64,000 bases of DNA. It comes from Stercorarius parasiticus. Taxonomy: Eukaryota > Chordata > Aves > Charadriiformes > Stercorariidae. The number at the start of each line of letters is the position of its first letter. Positions within the stretch are counted from its first letter, which is position 1. A model generated the notes under the pieces. That model had not been told where the DNA came from and ran no database searches. It worked only from the letters and a program-made list of their open reading frames with translations. Below, piece after piece: positions 24,306-38,018 of the stretch. A program made the translations under genes and the position numbers. The stretch lies in the NCBI GenBank assembly GCA_013396915.1, contig VWZL01001358.1, positions 186,001 to 250,000 of the forward strand. Direction: 5' to 3'.

Positions 24306-27300
24306 TTTATTAACTTTGCCTAGTCAGGTTGTTCTCTGCTTATGGGGTAAGTCCAGCATCACAGGACCATGACCTGGGCCTGCAGATAACACTGAATTGC
24401 ATTAGGTCGAGGAATATTTTTTTCCTAGTAAAACTCAAAACCAAAGCGGAGTAGAAAAAAAAAAAAAAAAAGAGAATGATCATAATTTCCTATGGAATTG
24501 CTGTCTATCTGAATGTCGAGAAAATAGCAAGTTTCCTTTAAAAGGACTCGCAATGAAATTCACACTCTGTCAGGTGTAAATTACAGCCTGTATCTCATCT
24601 TGTTCTATCTACAGCTCCTTTCTTAGTCACGCATAGCAGCAGCGTACAAAAATATTTCCTGCGTGTGATCAAGTGAGTATGGGCACATAAGATGCAAACA
24701 AAACATGAGACTTGAAAAAAAAAAATTGTTTACTGGTATCTTAAAAGAAAAAAATGTTTACTGGTATCTTAAAAGAAAACTAAAATTTTGTAATCATGTA
24801 ATTTCTCGATCAGATAACTGATTTACTTGGGGACACAATTGTGCTTGGCAACACAATTCAAATAAATCTGTGAAATATTTTCTTTAGGAAGTTCCAGGGA
24901 ACTGAGGTAGCTAAAAATAAATGACAAAAAAAAAAATAATATCCCAGGAACATGATTGTATTGTGCTATTACAGATATAGTAGATCACTTAAATTAAGTC
25001 CTGATCATAACAGAGCTGCTCAGCGGAATAGCATGGGAGATATGCTTTTCATTTCTTTTTCCCAGCGTTTTACACAAGACCTTCTGATTGCATATGCTTT
25101 ATGACACCTAATAGATTACTTCAGGCAAATATCTATCTACCATACTAAACACTGCAGAAGCCCAGTTTCACCTATGCTCATCTTTGAAACAGGGAGCTCC
25201 TCCCCAAGTCCCAACAGTGAACTCCAACCCCAAGGTTGGTGACACCGCGACATGCATCACTAGCACACAGCGAAGCATCACCAAGTTTGGGAAGAGTCGC
25301 CAGATGGAGTTTTAGCACATTGTTGTGTTAGTCTGTATTTCAGGGTACAAAGATTTCAGCCTTGGTAAAAATTCAATGTTGTTAATCTCCTTTAGGACAA
25401 CTGTGGCTAGGGGCAAGGGAGCAGCATATTCAGTTTAATTACAAGCCCAGAAATGCCTGAGCTAGGAAATTCTGTCTTTTAAGTTGGTAATTTCCTTTAA
25501 TTCAGGAATAGTTTAAAAATTCTTACTTGTTAAACTATCTATACAAAGATTATACCTAAGCATTACTACTGATTAGCTCTACAAATGCTTATCAGTTGGT
25601 GAAGACTTGATATCTGCCACAACTCAGAGGGGAAGCAATAATTTCCTAAATGATAATCAAACTCCTTCATTGGGCCACTCAAAAATTTGCTTGTTCGAAT
25701 AGTGCAAGAATAAAACAGCTTCATACGGTTTCTCAGTGGATGAAGAGGGATGCCATATCTGCTACAAATGGTGACAGATCCTCTGAAGAACCTGCAGACA
25801 AGGTACCAGATTGTCCTGTCATCTCCAGAGCAGTTTTTATACTTTCCAGCAAAAGGCAATCAAGATTTGACCCTTAGCTTCCTAGTAATCAACATCTGGG
25901 CCAGTAAATTCAGTTAAATTGGGGTCCATGCGTGTTTCTAAGGGGGCTTTAATGGTAGAAACATGCTACTTCTCATCTCAATGGTACTAAGATTCATGTA
26001 TGCAGATCCATCACTGGGAATGGCCTGGCCTCTGTTATCATTAATTGAAGCATATTAAGAGACTTGGCAGAAAAAAAATAACCAAATTTGAAATGTCAGG
26101 AGACGGATCCATCTAGTTTCACATCCTGTTGTTATAATATACCTTAATTACAGTTAATTAGGAGATATTGTTCCTGGTGGAAGAGCATCTGACACAGCTT
26201 TTGTGGGTGATTAAACATAGAACAGAATCCGATACATTTGTTGAATGCGGGATCTGTTTATTATGACTGTAAAGCTCTATCTAGAGTATCATTCCTATTA
26301 CATAGCAAATCAAAAGAAAGTCACGGGCCAAAAATAATCCCCTTGCCTCACGATGCTTTAATATTCCCTGCTGTCTTCTAAAATTTGCTGCTGATGGCCC
26401 CTTAGGACTCCAGAGCATGATCCAGCTCCCACTGAAGTTAATCAGAGGTTTCTCAGTTGGCTTCAGCTGAGCCACATCAGATCCTAAATGAACGGCAGAT
26501 AGGGGAAAGGGCTGAGGGAAAACAAGTGCTACAGAGATTGACCTCCGTGGAAAAACAATGCCGTTGGACACAATGTCAATGAGGGCTTCGATTCCATTTG
26601 TGAAAGAGTAATTTTTGATTTACTGGAGGAATGCTATTAGCTGGAATCCTTTCCTCATCCGGTATAAAATACAAAAAGTGGAAACCCAGACTGAAGCCAT
26701 GAGCTCAGCTTCTGCTGGTGTCAATAAGGTTCGCTCACACTCATTGATCTATGGCTGTATATGACCCTGAAATATGTTTTGCCGGGCTGCCTGAGATCAT
26801 TGCTCGTGCTTAGAATAGAAATGGCAGGATTGGTTTTATCACTGAAAAGTAAGCAGATTAACATTTGTGAAGTAATCTTTTTTCTTAGTTTAAAGAAAAA
26901 AAAAAAAAGCTGCATTATTGGCTGGATTACTTGTACTAGAAAAAGTCTTGTTTTTCACAAACTTTATGCACACTCGTTTCCTAAACGCTCATTTACTCTG
27001 AACCGCAACAATTGTGATATAAATCATTTGCTATTTACTCTTTAGTACAACTACACGCTTTGGGCAAAGATTTTTTTAATTATTATTTATTTATTTTTTT
27101 AAAGCAAAACCACTCTTTTAACACATTTTTCCATTCCCAGTGATGGATTTTATCTTTGATATGTGATCCAGCTATTTAACTACCTCTCGCCACTTCTCCC
27201 ATGAATTGTTTATACAGCAACTTGGCAGCACAATTTGCATATCACAGGAAAGATCCCATTACACGTTCCCAGAGGTGCGGTTTCACCAGCTTTATCACTT

Positions 27301-30300
27301 TCTGCCACCTATGCATATCCCCGAAGCAGAGTGTCTGGTTAATCCAGAAAGGCACTTCTTGGCTGCCAACAGTAATTAAACATTAATGGTGCAGTTACAG
27401 AATTTTCAGTCACTCATCACATCATCTCCCCGTTGTCTTCAATAAATATAATACGTAAAAAAGATATTTATCTTTTCATACAAATTTTCATGCCGCAGGA
27501 AGATCACAGAGCGTTACCTTTGCTGTATTCTGTTCAGCTGTTTCAGGTTTGACCTAAAATAATTTGCAGACTTGACCTAAAATAATTAGGCAAGGAACAA
27601 ATGCATGAAGAAAGAAAAGTTGAAAAGAAGGGAAATGTGCCTAGAAGCAGAGTAACTCAATGTACCAAGGAAGAGACGGAGGAGACTTGGGGCTGGACAC
27701 GGTATTTGCTCTCCAGACTCTGATTTGGTGACCGAAGGGGACAATGGTTCTAACTGCAGGTTTCTAGGTGATGAAAAGCCCATGTTTGGGTGTATTCCAG
27801 ACTATTCTTCAACCATTGTATGAAACATAAAAAAATGACAGCCGCATAACTTTAACTGAGAGGAACACTTACTCCAAGAGCACTGTAACAACACGAAAGC
27901 ATACAACCACTGGGAATTGGGGGACAGAAACTAAAGGGAAGCCACATCCACACGACAGTCAAACACCAGCGAATTTTCTTGCACAAAGCATTGCTGCCTC
28001 CGGATGTTTTCCCAACAAGCAGATAAACAGTCCTGTGCCTTCAAATAGAGTCATCCAACATACATTTGGGTGGAAGAAACACGGCAGGTACCAAATACCT
28101 TTGGTTGCCCCTGTGCAAATCCACCTCCCAGTGAAAGACGGCGCACATGAAATTTCAGAAAAGCAAACTCAGTTTGGGTGGAATTTGGAGTCTGAGATCT
28201 GAAGTAGACTTATTAACACAAGCAGCCTCCTTAGAAAGTACCCCAGGCAACCCTGGTAACACCATCCATCAGTTGCAGACAGTGCGATAGCTGCTCCAGC
28301 GTCTTCCTCTCCAGCAATATGACAAACTGACCAAATCCTCAATACCACAGAAGGCTGGAAGACAGAGATGGGGCTGATTCTCTGACAAAACTAAGGGGCT
28401 ATTGAGTCAGTAGCCTTTGAGTCACAAAGTCAACCTCAGTGAACAGTGATTGAAACTTGTTATCCTCCCACAGCCCGAGAGCGTGTTATATAGTGCAATA
28501 GCCGGCAGTCACAGTGACAGAGCGAAAGGCAGATTAAGCACAGCCGTCCCCTCAAGTCCAGAGATAGCCTGGTGGGCAGGAAGGAAAATCTGAGCTGTTC
28601 CCGCCTGTTTAAAAGACAGCATTTAGTTTTCGAGCCTGTCAGCATGATCCTTTTTGAATGCCTTGTGTTTACTGACGTGCCACCCTGACATTTTGGTTTA
28701 GTAGTACAAAAAAAACCAAGCAAGAGGTAAGGTTATAAAATCAAATATGATGTTTTCTGCATGTTAAAAGAAGTATTGCTCCCACAGAGACCTGGCGGCT
28801 CAAACCGCTGCAGCGCTGTGCCAGTACAGGAAAACCAAAAAATGGAACTGACCTGGGTTTCACGGTTCAAGCGTGCCGTGGCAGGGATCCCCGGCACTAC
28901 TCCCAAATTCAACACTCGAATAAACACAGTTGTAGTTCCTTGAAGTGGATGCTTTTAATGCAATCTGAAAAGGGTGAGAGAAAGGGCATACTCCCGAAGC
29001 CTGTATTTCTTAGGTAGAAATAATTCTGCCCGGAGAAACCCGGCTCGTGACTGTTTGCTATTAAGACTGTATGAAAGAGAGGGAGCGTCTTTGAGTTCAC
29101 ATACTTAACGCTCAGTGGTGTGTCTGCGGAGTGGCAGGAAATAAACAACAGCGAGGAGGGGTTAACCAGAGACCTGCTGGCTAAAATCTATATGCCTGGA
29201 AACAGAAAGGAGAGGGGCTGCAAGGTCAGATATAGTTTAATTGTTTCTAATGGGGCAGGGGGGGATCAGCCACTGAGCTACCAGGCACAAAGACGCCTAC
29301 CACAAACTGTACCCATATCCCGTCTCCCCCCTAAACCCAAACCAGCAGTCGTGCATGTCATGTCAGTCTCTCTGAACTGATCTAGAATGTCCTCCTAGTC
29401 CCCAAATACAGTGCCACTGCAAAGCACCTGTACAGTAAGTAGAAAGAGAGGACAGAGAGATTAAATAAGCCACCTATGCATGGGTCATCGTCAGAATACC
29501 TAAACCCCGTCAATCTCACCCCAAGATGTATTCTCCACCTTATTTCCTAAACCAGCTGTGTGCCTTCTGGAGAAATGCCACCATTCTGCCATTACTGCAT
29601 TAAGGGAACATCCACGCAGAAGGTCAGATGCAAGCAAAAATGTCCCTGAGCCTCCTACGAGAAGGTAGAAAATCCCTTTACTTGGAGTCTGCCTGCCCAA
29701 ATTTCACCACTGCTCCAACAGATTTTTCCTTTCGTCACAATTGACGCAGCAGGAAGGAAAAAGAAGAGCTTGTTGAAGTCATCATCAGTGGATGCAGACA
29801 TTGGTCTAGAGTTGGGTATGGAGCACAGCACAAGTCAGAAAGTCCAGACCTGGGGAGGGCTTGAGAGGAGGAGGGAGGGCAGCTGCCCATTATGCTTGGA
29901 AATGTGCAGAGGAAGAACAAGCAAATCCGTACTTTAGAAGGGCTTGTTCAGCTGCAAGATGTAAAAGATACAGCAGACATTTTCCAGAAGAAGATCTGTC
30001 ACAAGCACTGACATTGGCAAAAATCAGATGCGGTTGAAGACGTTTTGCGAACAATCTTTTCGGTAACTTTTCTCAGAGGAAGATCTGGGGTACTGCCCCC
30101 TTCCAAAAAAACCCCAACTCTGTAACAGAATTGCTGGACAACAGTACTGGGGAAACACCCATCGTAACAGAGAAACATGCTGTAAAGCATCATGTAGTAC
30201 TGTGGCTGCATGCATTTTTTGCATACAGAGTATTTATAGATGCTAACCTGGGCAATTTCATCGCTCTAGGTATTTATTCTATGCTTGTAAAATGAAATGG

Positions 30301-33300
30301 CATTTTTCATCCCATCTTGACTGGAAGAGAGAATACATTTAGGTTATAAATTGTTCAGAATTACTTCTTAATGCTATCAGCTTTTCTGTATCTGCTTGTA
30401 GGAGGGATGGGTGGGAGATGGGTAGTGCTTTACACATAAAATCACAGAGGAGAAAACCAGAAAGCAAGCTTTGTTTTCAACATGTTTAAACTGCTCAAAT
30501 GACAGGAATCGGTTGCCTTGGAAGCAGATCTGCAGCTGAATGAAACCTTTCACCTGTCCAACATATGAAATATTTATTATCTGAGGGTGACTAGAGATTC
30601 AATAAAGCCAGACATACAATGCAGAAAGCAGACCCTGGCTCATCACCTCCATGAATTTCACAGGTCCTGTGGCAGCCAGATTAGATTTTGCCACAGAGAG
30701 AGGGAAGTGGGCTCAATTGCAGTATTGGGTGTAAGGAGAAATAAAACCGGAGGAAAGAAACATCTTAACTTTACGTTCAATTTAACCAGGTTGGTGAAGC
30801 AAAACGCTGATGCTCCTCCTATACTGCGTTTAGTATGGCTGCAAAATGTTATCATTTCCAATTAGAGAGAAGAGCCCACTCTCTCCTTAGATAATTGCTT
30901 TTCCAATAAATTATTCTTGGCCACTTGTTTCCCCATAAAAATTGCCCAGTGTTTTTGTCTTGTCGAAGTTGTTGGGTTCTTTTTTTCCCCCTTCTCTTTC
31001 GTGTGGGTTAGAATTAATTTATTATAGGGCTGAAACTTGGCAGAGATCCAGACACAACGATCTGAAAAATGTTCATACTAAAATTCAATGATGGGATTCC
31101 TTGTTTATTTTATCTGGGAGCCTCCCTGAGAATTCAGTCCTGCAAAATGGAGCACAGTTGATGCACGAGTGGCCATGTATTCCAGTTCGCTTTATTTTTC
31201 AGGAAAAAGACTTCAGATATTTCTGTTGCTGCAGACGCAACCCTGAGTATGAAAAAAATCCAGAGCCATTATTTAAGAAAGAGATATTTTTGCATAGCTG
31301 CTTTCAGCAGCAAATCACACTTTGAAAGAACCTTGACATTTTTGCCCTTTATCACATTCATTTTTTTTCTCAGAAAATCTGGATTTCCAAGGCCTTTGGC
31401 ATCCTTACTATGGCTAAACAGCTTTAACGTCTGCATTCAAGAGGTGTTGAAATTGTCTAATTAAGCTAAGAGGTAAAAATAAAGACAAAAGTCCTATGTT
31501 ATCATATCCTAAATTGTACCACAATAAAATACAATATTTCTGCTAACTATGTATGGGTGTGTGTGAAGTGACTGAAAAGTTGTAGAGAGCTAACGCGCAA
31601 CACCAACATACGATCGCTCCTTTCAGTTCATGCTGCTTCCTTATCACACTCCACTTGGCATTCCCATGAAGATTTTAGCAGTAAATATCGGCTCAGATAA
31701 CACCGTTTCGAGTCAGGATTGCAGGGTGCTGCACAGAACTGATCCTGCCCTAACGATTAAGATGGAAAGGAGGCACAAACAAGACGGGGAGGGGAGGAGG
31801 GGAAGATGAAGAGCGCAAGAAAAGAGTCAATGCGGTATCTGAAGGATGTCACTGGACAAACTACATCACCACGGTTCAAAATCAACGCATACACTGATGG
31901 AAAATGGGGATTCCTAGCTTCACAGTGGCAGGTAACATTTATCTCTGGCCTCTTTCACAACACAATAGACCTTAAAATATTAACTGGTCCTCTGTTCCAG
32001 TCACGCTGTCCTGGCACTAGTCCTGTGCCTTAATAGAGTGCACCTCTCTCAAGCCGGGCAGGAGCATTTCGCCATCCCAAGCACGTAGTACTTAGTTATA
32101 CGCTCAGGAGAGCAGGCTCTTTTAGACTCTGCCTTCATTTTTATTGCCTCTGTGCAAATTACTTCCTCCACGTCTGTTACAGTCCCTTTGCCCTCTCACA
32201 GAGAGCTGCGCTTACGCTTTCCCAGCAAGTTTGCCAAGGAGAGGTTGCTAGGCTCCAAGTGCACCAAAAAGCGCAGAACGTGCCTTCTTTCCCTGCCTTT
32301 CCATATGCCTGGAATACCCCCCTCCTTTCCTATCGTGGTACATCGAGTACCTTCCCTTTCTTTCAGAAAGCTGAGAATCCATCTGTTCGGCAAAGCGCTC
32401 CATCTGCAACGACAGCGAGCCCAGTGATGTGCTGCCAATATTTCAACAAAGGGCTCCTCGAAACCCGTTCCCCTGAGTCGGTAACACAGCCCACGTCCCC
32501 AGGGTGGGGATGCTCGCAGACAGGAGGCGTGCGGGACTGGCGGACTCTATTCATTTGCTTTTCCCATTTCAACAAAACGCTTTCCCACATCCAAGGGAAG
32601 AGGCAGCAGCATTTGGCAAAAGCATTTCTGTTACGTGCCTCCTACCAGCAACTTTCATACTTGGGTCCTGGAAAGGAAAAAAATAATTCCACTTTGTTGA
32701 GAGAGTTGCAAAGTGTTCACCTGGAAAAAATACAAGGGATGAAGATGGTGGGGAGGGATTTGAATCCCTTTCAGGGACTGCTGAGGACTGTATCGGTGTC
32801 AAGCAAATTGGGGAAAGGGCCCCAGTTACAATTGAGGAAATCATGCCAAATTTTGCTTTCAGCAAGATGCTAGCGAAGGGCTGAGCTTCGCAAATGTGAC
32901 TGGTAAGTCTGAGGACAAGGATGAGGGAAGAGGCCTCGACAGTTAAGGCAGCAGTTTTTCAGAAGGCAAATGTACCGCACTTTTGCCATTCACGCTTCTG
33001 TATCAGGTCTGAATACATATCATACAGTGTATAAATACATACAGGCATGTATGCATATACGTATATACACACACATATGCATACGTATTATTAGACAGAA
33101 GCTGCTTTTACAAACTTTGCGTTTTTTTCATGCACTGTTCTGCCTCAGGCATTTTAAAAGCCCTGGCTCGATAGCTTTCCATGTGTGATTTATACGGGAG
33201 TTGATGCACGCAGCCTGGGATGCTTTGACTGCATGTACTTCGAATCTCCCACTTTTTCCTGTCGCTGTTTATCAGCTGCACAGCATTAGGTTTACAGCAA

Positions 33301-34234
33301 GTTGCAACCCCATATAAATGTCTGTCTGTTGAATTGCATTAAACTCCCAAAGTTTTCAAAGGTGACAGTGTAATACATTATTTGTTATTTTTTAAATCAG
33401 CAAGTTGTTAAATCATGTGAGGGTTTTCTTAAAAAACTCTTTGCATTGGAACACATAACCTATACCACTTCAACTCTCTCATCTTGATGTTCTTTGTAAA
33501 TTGTACGTAAGAAAAAAAAACCTCGCACTCAACAATTGAGTATATACTTCATCAGATGAATTTTGTTGGTTTTGAAGAATAAAGAACACAAGACTAGCAT
33601 CAGTGGTTGCTATCACATAGTTTAGCTTGATAGCATTAATCTATAATACATGTGCAAATGATAACACTAAATAATCTGTATTTACATGTCAGGAAGCAAT
33701 TTAAAAAATATTCTCTGGTTTTGTCTACTTTGGCTGCCACATAGATAGCAAAGTGTCAAGTCTCTTACCTAAAAATGCAGGCAGCGCTAATGTGTCTGTC
33801 CTATAATGAGTTCTTTCAGAGAGAAATACCGATCCTTATCTAGCAAAGCACAGCAGCACATTTTGGAGCTCACCCATCTATAGCAAAACACTTTGGAACA
33901 TGTTTATGTTTAAAGCATTTGTTGAACAGGCAGAGATGAAGCATGTGCTCAGTCGGTCTGTTGAACTGGGGCCTGTCTTATGCTTCCAGAAGGCAATCTG
34001 AAATGCTCAGAGCTGTCCTGCACATCCAACAAGCTGACTCCAGTGCCTCGGGTCTTCTACAAAATAGGTCTAAGACAAGTCCAAATCCACTCATCACTGG
34101 GAACTTTCCCTCCAAGCCAGGCAAGACAAAAGCTTTTGAAATGGAGGGCTGATAAAGCCCAGGAGGGCTGGAGCACTGCTGACCCAAAGCACATAAACAG
34201 CCCCAGAAATTCTACCAGCTCAATTGGTAAGGCA
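24306..34234. other. ENOX1: ENOX1 intron, no gene seen
   Basis: About 10 kb of intron. Contents noted: an A-run at 24456-24471; a 28-bp tandem duplication at 24727-24779; a segment near 26400-26500 (GCTCCCACTGAAGTTAATCA) that resembles an old amniote repeat; a GC-richer block at 28780-28960; a G-rich block at 31786-31802; and mixed TA/CA repeats near 33030-33090. The longest open stretch (plus strand, ending at 32873) depends on a GTG start and shows no recognisable domain. Confidence 0.5.
24727..24779. repeat. 28-bp tandem duplication
   Basis: The unit TGTTTACTGGTATCTTAAAA plus an A-rich end is present twice, starting at 24727 and at 24755, with almost no differences. This suggests a recent duplication. 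Confidence 0.8.
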
Positions 34235-34425
34235 GGATGGCATGGGTGGAATGTAAGGACGATTATTTCCTTTTTGCAGACAAGAAAATGAGGCGCAGAT
34301 GAAAAAAAAGAGTTACCTGCTAAAGACCTGCTAAAGCAAAGCTATGACAGGAATTTGAAATGAATCCAGATCTGCTGAATTCTAGCCTGATTCTCCAACT
34401 ATCAGACCAGCATCCCTCCTGGCTT
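34235..34425 (-). mobile_element. MIR/CORE-SINE fossil, minus strand
   Basis: The plus strand reads TTATTTCCTTTTTGCAGACA, then 'agaaaatgaggcgcag', then 'gctatgacaggaatttg', then GAATCCAGATCTGCTGAATT, then 'cagaccagcatcc'. In reverse orientation this follows the MIR order (ctgtaaaatgggataata, ctgtgcctcagtttcc, ctgccac, ggttcgaatcc). It is well diverged. Confidence 0.72.
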
Positions 34426-35215
34426 TGAAATAAGCATTCAAAGCATAATTAAAGTAATTTATATGTCCATCATGTTAGCCAGGCAAGGAATTAAAAATGC
34501 TTTGCAAAGAATTGTCCAAGTTACTTGTCACAACAGAAATGAGCTGAACCAGTGAAGGTGGTGCAGGGTGCTCGTCACTCACAAGAGCATTTTCCTTTTC
34601 CAAACAGGTGTAAGTTAATTGACTTCTGATTTTTCTCTATTTTCTTCAAAATTGCTTAAAATCACAGTAATGCATCCAGCCCAGTTTCGCTTAGTTTTGA
34701 TCTTGGCGAAGTATTTTATCAGTCTTCTCCCTCTTCTGTGCTCCCAAAGTGATTGCATGGTGCAGAAAGCCAGTTTGTTTTCCCAGGCTGAGTTCTTTGA
34801 AATCTGTAGAGCTCTCATCTGGCTAAAAGCATGTGAACAAGAATGCAGCTTCCCATACAAAAAGTCAGCTCACCTTTCCTTTTGGAAAGAAAAGCTCCCG
34901 CCCTCACTGAAGTATGAGTGAGCAGGAACAAAAAGCCACCAGCCCTGACTTGAAAACAGAGGTGTTATGTTGAGCTATAAGTGGTCCAGTAAGTTTGAGA
35001 GTGTGATGATTTACCCCGTGCCATGATTTTGAAACATTCTGTACTTTTAGTCCTGTGAGGAGATGTTCCTGATATAAGCAAAGTTGGAAGCTACATGAGA
35101 GAAACCAGCTCAGTTTACCAGCATTCACACTTCAACGCTCCTAGCTGTGTCTGCTGCTGTGCTGCTTTTTGGCCTCAGTGCCATGTCTCCACTAATCTCT
35201 TTGTGGTTCTTCTCT
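34426..35215. other. ENOX1: ENOX1 intron, no gene seen
   Basis: Ordinary intronic sequence up to the LTR target site TCTCT at 35211-35215. Confidence 0.5.
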
Positions 35216-36009
35216 TGTGGTGGTGTGCTCCGCCTCTCCAGGCGCCAATCTGACCTTTATCTCCTGTAACTCTGCCCAAGCGATAACCACCCGTGGTGGT
35301 CACAAAGGGTGCATGTAGCATGATGGCAGCACTGGGCTCAATGTGGTTTCAGTGAGACAGATAACAACACAATAGCCAAGGGCTAACTTGAGCAATTCTG
35401 GTACCATGGTCAATATGCAAATATGACTATAGGTCAATTATCTTACCCCCATAAATAGTGACTAGACCAAGAGCCCTTTGAGCTCTCCTGAACGTCAGCG
35501 GGCTGTACACCAGGATCTCCCCTTGGGCAAGGACGTCTCTCAAGGTTACATTTACTTTCCGAGATTGAGAGATTCCTTGCCACAACAGATCCTCAGTAAG
35601 TGACTAATAGCATGCTAAACTTTGAAATCTTATCTAAGCGATATAAAGGATTGATTGCGCATAAATAATCCTTTAGGCATAAACGGTTGACCAAGTCTGG
35701 GGCTAGGAGTGGATCCAGCCGCACCTCGACTCCTCTCCGAGATGGAGTTTAGAAAGCAAGGGAGTCCTTTCTGAACCTCTGAACCTTTAGAAAGCAAGGG
35801 GGTCCTTTCTGAACCTCAACAGGAGGGTCTCCCTGACAGCTTGGCCGACCCTGTCCTCTGTGCAGTAAATAATCAAGTGTGCCTTGCCATCTCGAATATT
35901 GATAAACACTGTTGCATTATCATCAAACTTTGTTAAATTCCTGGTTTATATCAATAAATGTATTGCTACTTCTCTCTACGAGTGAAGTGCATTGCTTCCA
36001 TCCGTGACA
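35216..36009 (+). mobile_element. Solo LTR of a second avian endogenous retrovirus family, plus strand
   Basis: The 794-bp element begins TGTGGTGG and ends CCGTGACA, flanked by an exact 5-bp duplication TCTCT at 35211-35215 and 36010-36014. A TATA-like ATAAATAG lies at 35451-35458 and an AATAAA polyadenylation signal at 35953-35958, giving a normal U3-R-U5 layout. R/U5 contains a 38-bp tandem duplication (35748-35817). No internal retroviral genes adjoin it. It shares no obvious similarity with the LTRs at 20507 and 40442, so I place it in a different family. Confidence 0.82.
35748..35817 (+). repeat. 38-bp tandem duplication inside the LTR
   Basis: Copies start at 35748 and 35786. Each begins TTTAGAAAGCAAGGG, continues GTCCTTTCTGAACCTC, and differs at one base in the shared part. 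Confidence 0.85.
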
Positions 36010-38018
36010 TCTCTCCACAGATGCCACAACCCTCTGCAGGAATGAAACCCAGTGATCTAGTCATGAGTTTCTGCTAGGCCCCCACTGTGACATCTCGCTT
36101 TGCAAACACTGCTTGCAGAGAAGAAGGAAGACGCCACCCAAATGCATGAGTGGAAGTATCTTGTACTGAAATTCTGTGGTGATCACGCTAGTCTGATCTT
36201 TTAAGCTGACCACAAGCCTGCAAACTGAGAACATAAGTGCTGCTGATAGGAGCGAGTCAGTAACACAAGAAATAGCCCAGTGTGAGCTCTGCCAACTAAA
36301 GAGTGTCAAACGTCTTCTCTCCTCCCTTCCTCTCTCTGAGAAAAGACCTGTTTCCCAAAGGATGGATCAGTTTCCAAAAGCACTGAAGCTGGATGCCAAC
36401 GCTGCATACAATTTCATCTCCGATACACACCTGAAGGACCCATCCTCCGCATTTTTTTCTACAGTCCTTGAATATCCCGTCAATCCAATGTAGTATCTTT
36501 CTGTTAAGCCTATATAAACCATCTCCTAATAAATACAGGCATGTGTGTGCACGCATACACATAACTTACAGACCGACCAACCAACTAACCAGCAAGCTAA
36601 CACCATATATTTATACTTAGCCTTCAGCTTACTCTGTACCCTATTTTAAATTATCTTTCTTCAAGTATTTTCTTCACATTCCCTCAAACTTTCTTACTGC
36701 TTCAACTCTGTGTACAGCTGCTTCTCCACAAGGCAATTTTGTTGCTCAGTTAACTATCACATTTATCAGGTGAATGTGTCTCCCTAGTATATCTAACAAT
36801 TGCTCATTAAATCAGGCCTCCAATACTGTTGAAAAATAATTAAAAACCTGTTTCCAATAAACAAGCTATAAAGGCATTAAGGACAAAATAGCGTGTAGGA
36901 AGTGTATTGGAAACGCAGGGACAGAAAATTCTGACCAGGCATAGGCTGGGCAGAATTAGTTGAATACAAAATTAATTGCTAGTAGTGTCAGGCAAATAGT
37001 AAAAACAAAGTTATAAATATTCACTTCAAATTAACAATGAATTTATTGTGGCTGAGCACAAGCTCCTTTTATGTTTGCTTCCTACAAATAGTCATGCAAA
37101 GCAAATTCGAAGCTTGTACACTCCATGATTTGCTTCCAGAATAGGAGGTATAATTGATATGGGATTTACACAGCTTGACAAAGCAAAGGAGGCTGGGCTC
37201 CCAAAATCCTTTGGAGGCAGCACACAAAGGTAATTAAACAACCCGGTGAAGGAACTGGCTCCCTGCACCTTCTTTAGCTAGCACCGTGCACAAGGATACC
37301 TAATTACAGTTTGTCAGCAACTGGGGTGATGAGAGAAATCTGCCATCAGGCAATTCAAACAAAAAATAAACTAGAGATAATAATACTTCCATTGGCAGAA
37401 CAAGAGACTGAATTTGTCGAGTAAATGATTCACTTTGCTTTAATTGCTACACACAGAGTGAAATGACACAGTGATATCTCAGTGACCGGATAAAATATGT
37501 CATCTTCTCCCCACCCAGTCAACCATGCAGCACTGAACACGTGAGTCGCCTTCCCCTGCCTGCATTAAAAGAGAACAATTGGAAAAAATTTAAAATTCAG
37601 TTTGTAAATCAAGCAGGTTTACATCAGGTCCAAGTCAATCACCCCATCTCCAAGTCAGTCACTGACAGCAGAGGCAACTTAGCAATAACAAGCGTTTATA
37701 TTTTGCAATTCTTCTATATGTGTTTAGTTAGGACAGTGGTGGTTAATCTACTGTTCCACTTAATTAAATACTGTTAAAATTATACTTTAAGCATCACCTC
37801 ATATCTTGCTAGCACAATTAAAATCTATAACTCTCCATCTTACATCAATCACTAATTTGCTGTCTGGCAGCGCAATTTCTCATTATGAAGCATTCATCTA
37901 TAACTAGTCAAGGTGTGCCGAGTGCTCCTAACGCTACCATGGCCACTCGCCCCAGTGAAACCGTGGTTCCAGGATGAAGAAGCAGTAGCTATCTTCATCT
38001 TGAAAACCCCAGAAGGAA
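36010..38018. other. ENOX1: ENOX1 intron, no gene seen
   Basis: AT-rich. A short CA/GT patch near 36538-36560 is followed by a GACC/AACC-like stretch. No exon or named repeat. Confidence 0.5.

Noticed and set aside
31786..31802. Possible G-quadruplex in a G-rich block
   Set aside because: Only three runs of three or more G are present, short of the usual four.
32259..32873. Longest open frame in the window (204 codons, plus strand)
   Set aside because: It relies on a GTG start, has no recognisable domain, shifts in composition along its length and has no splice or promoter context. A frame this long is possible by chance in a GC-richer stretch.
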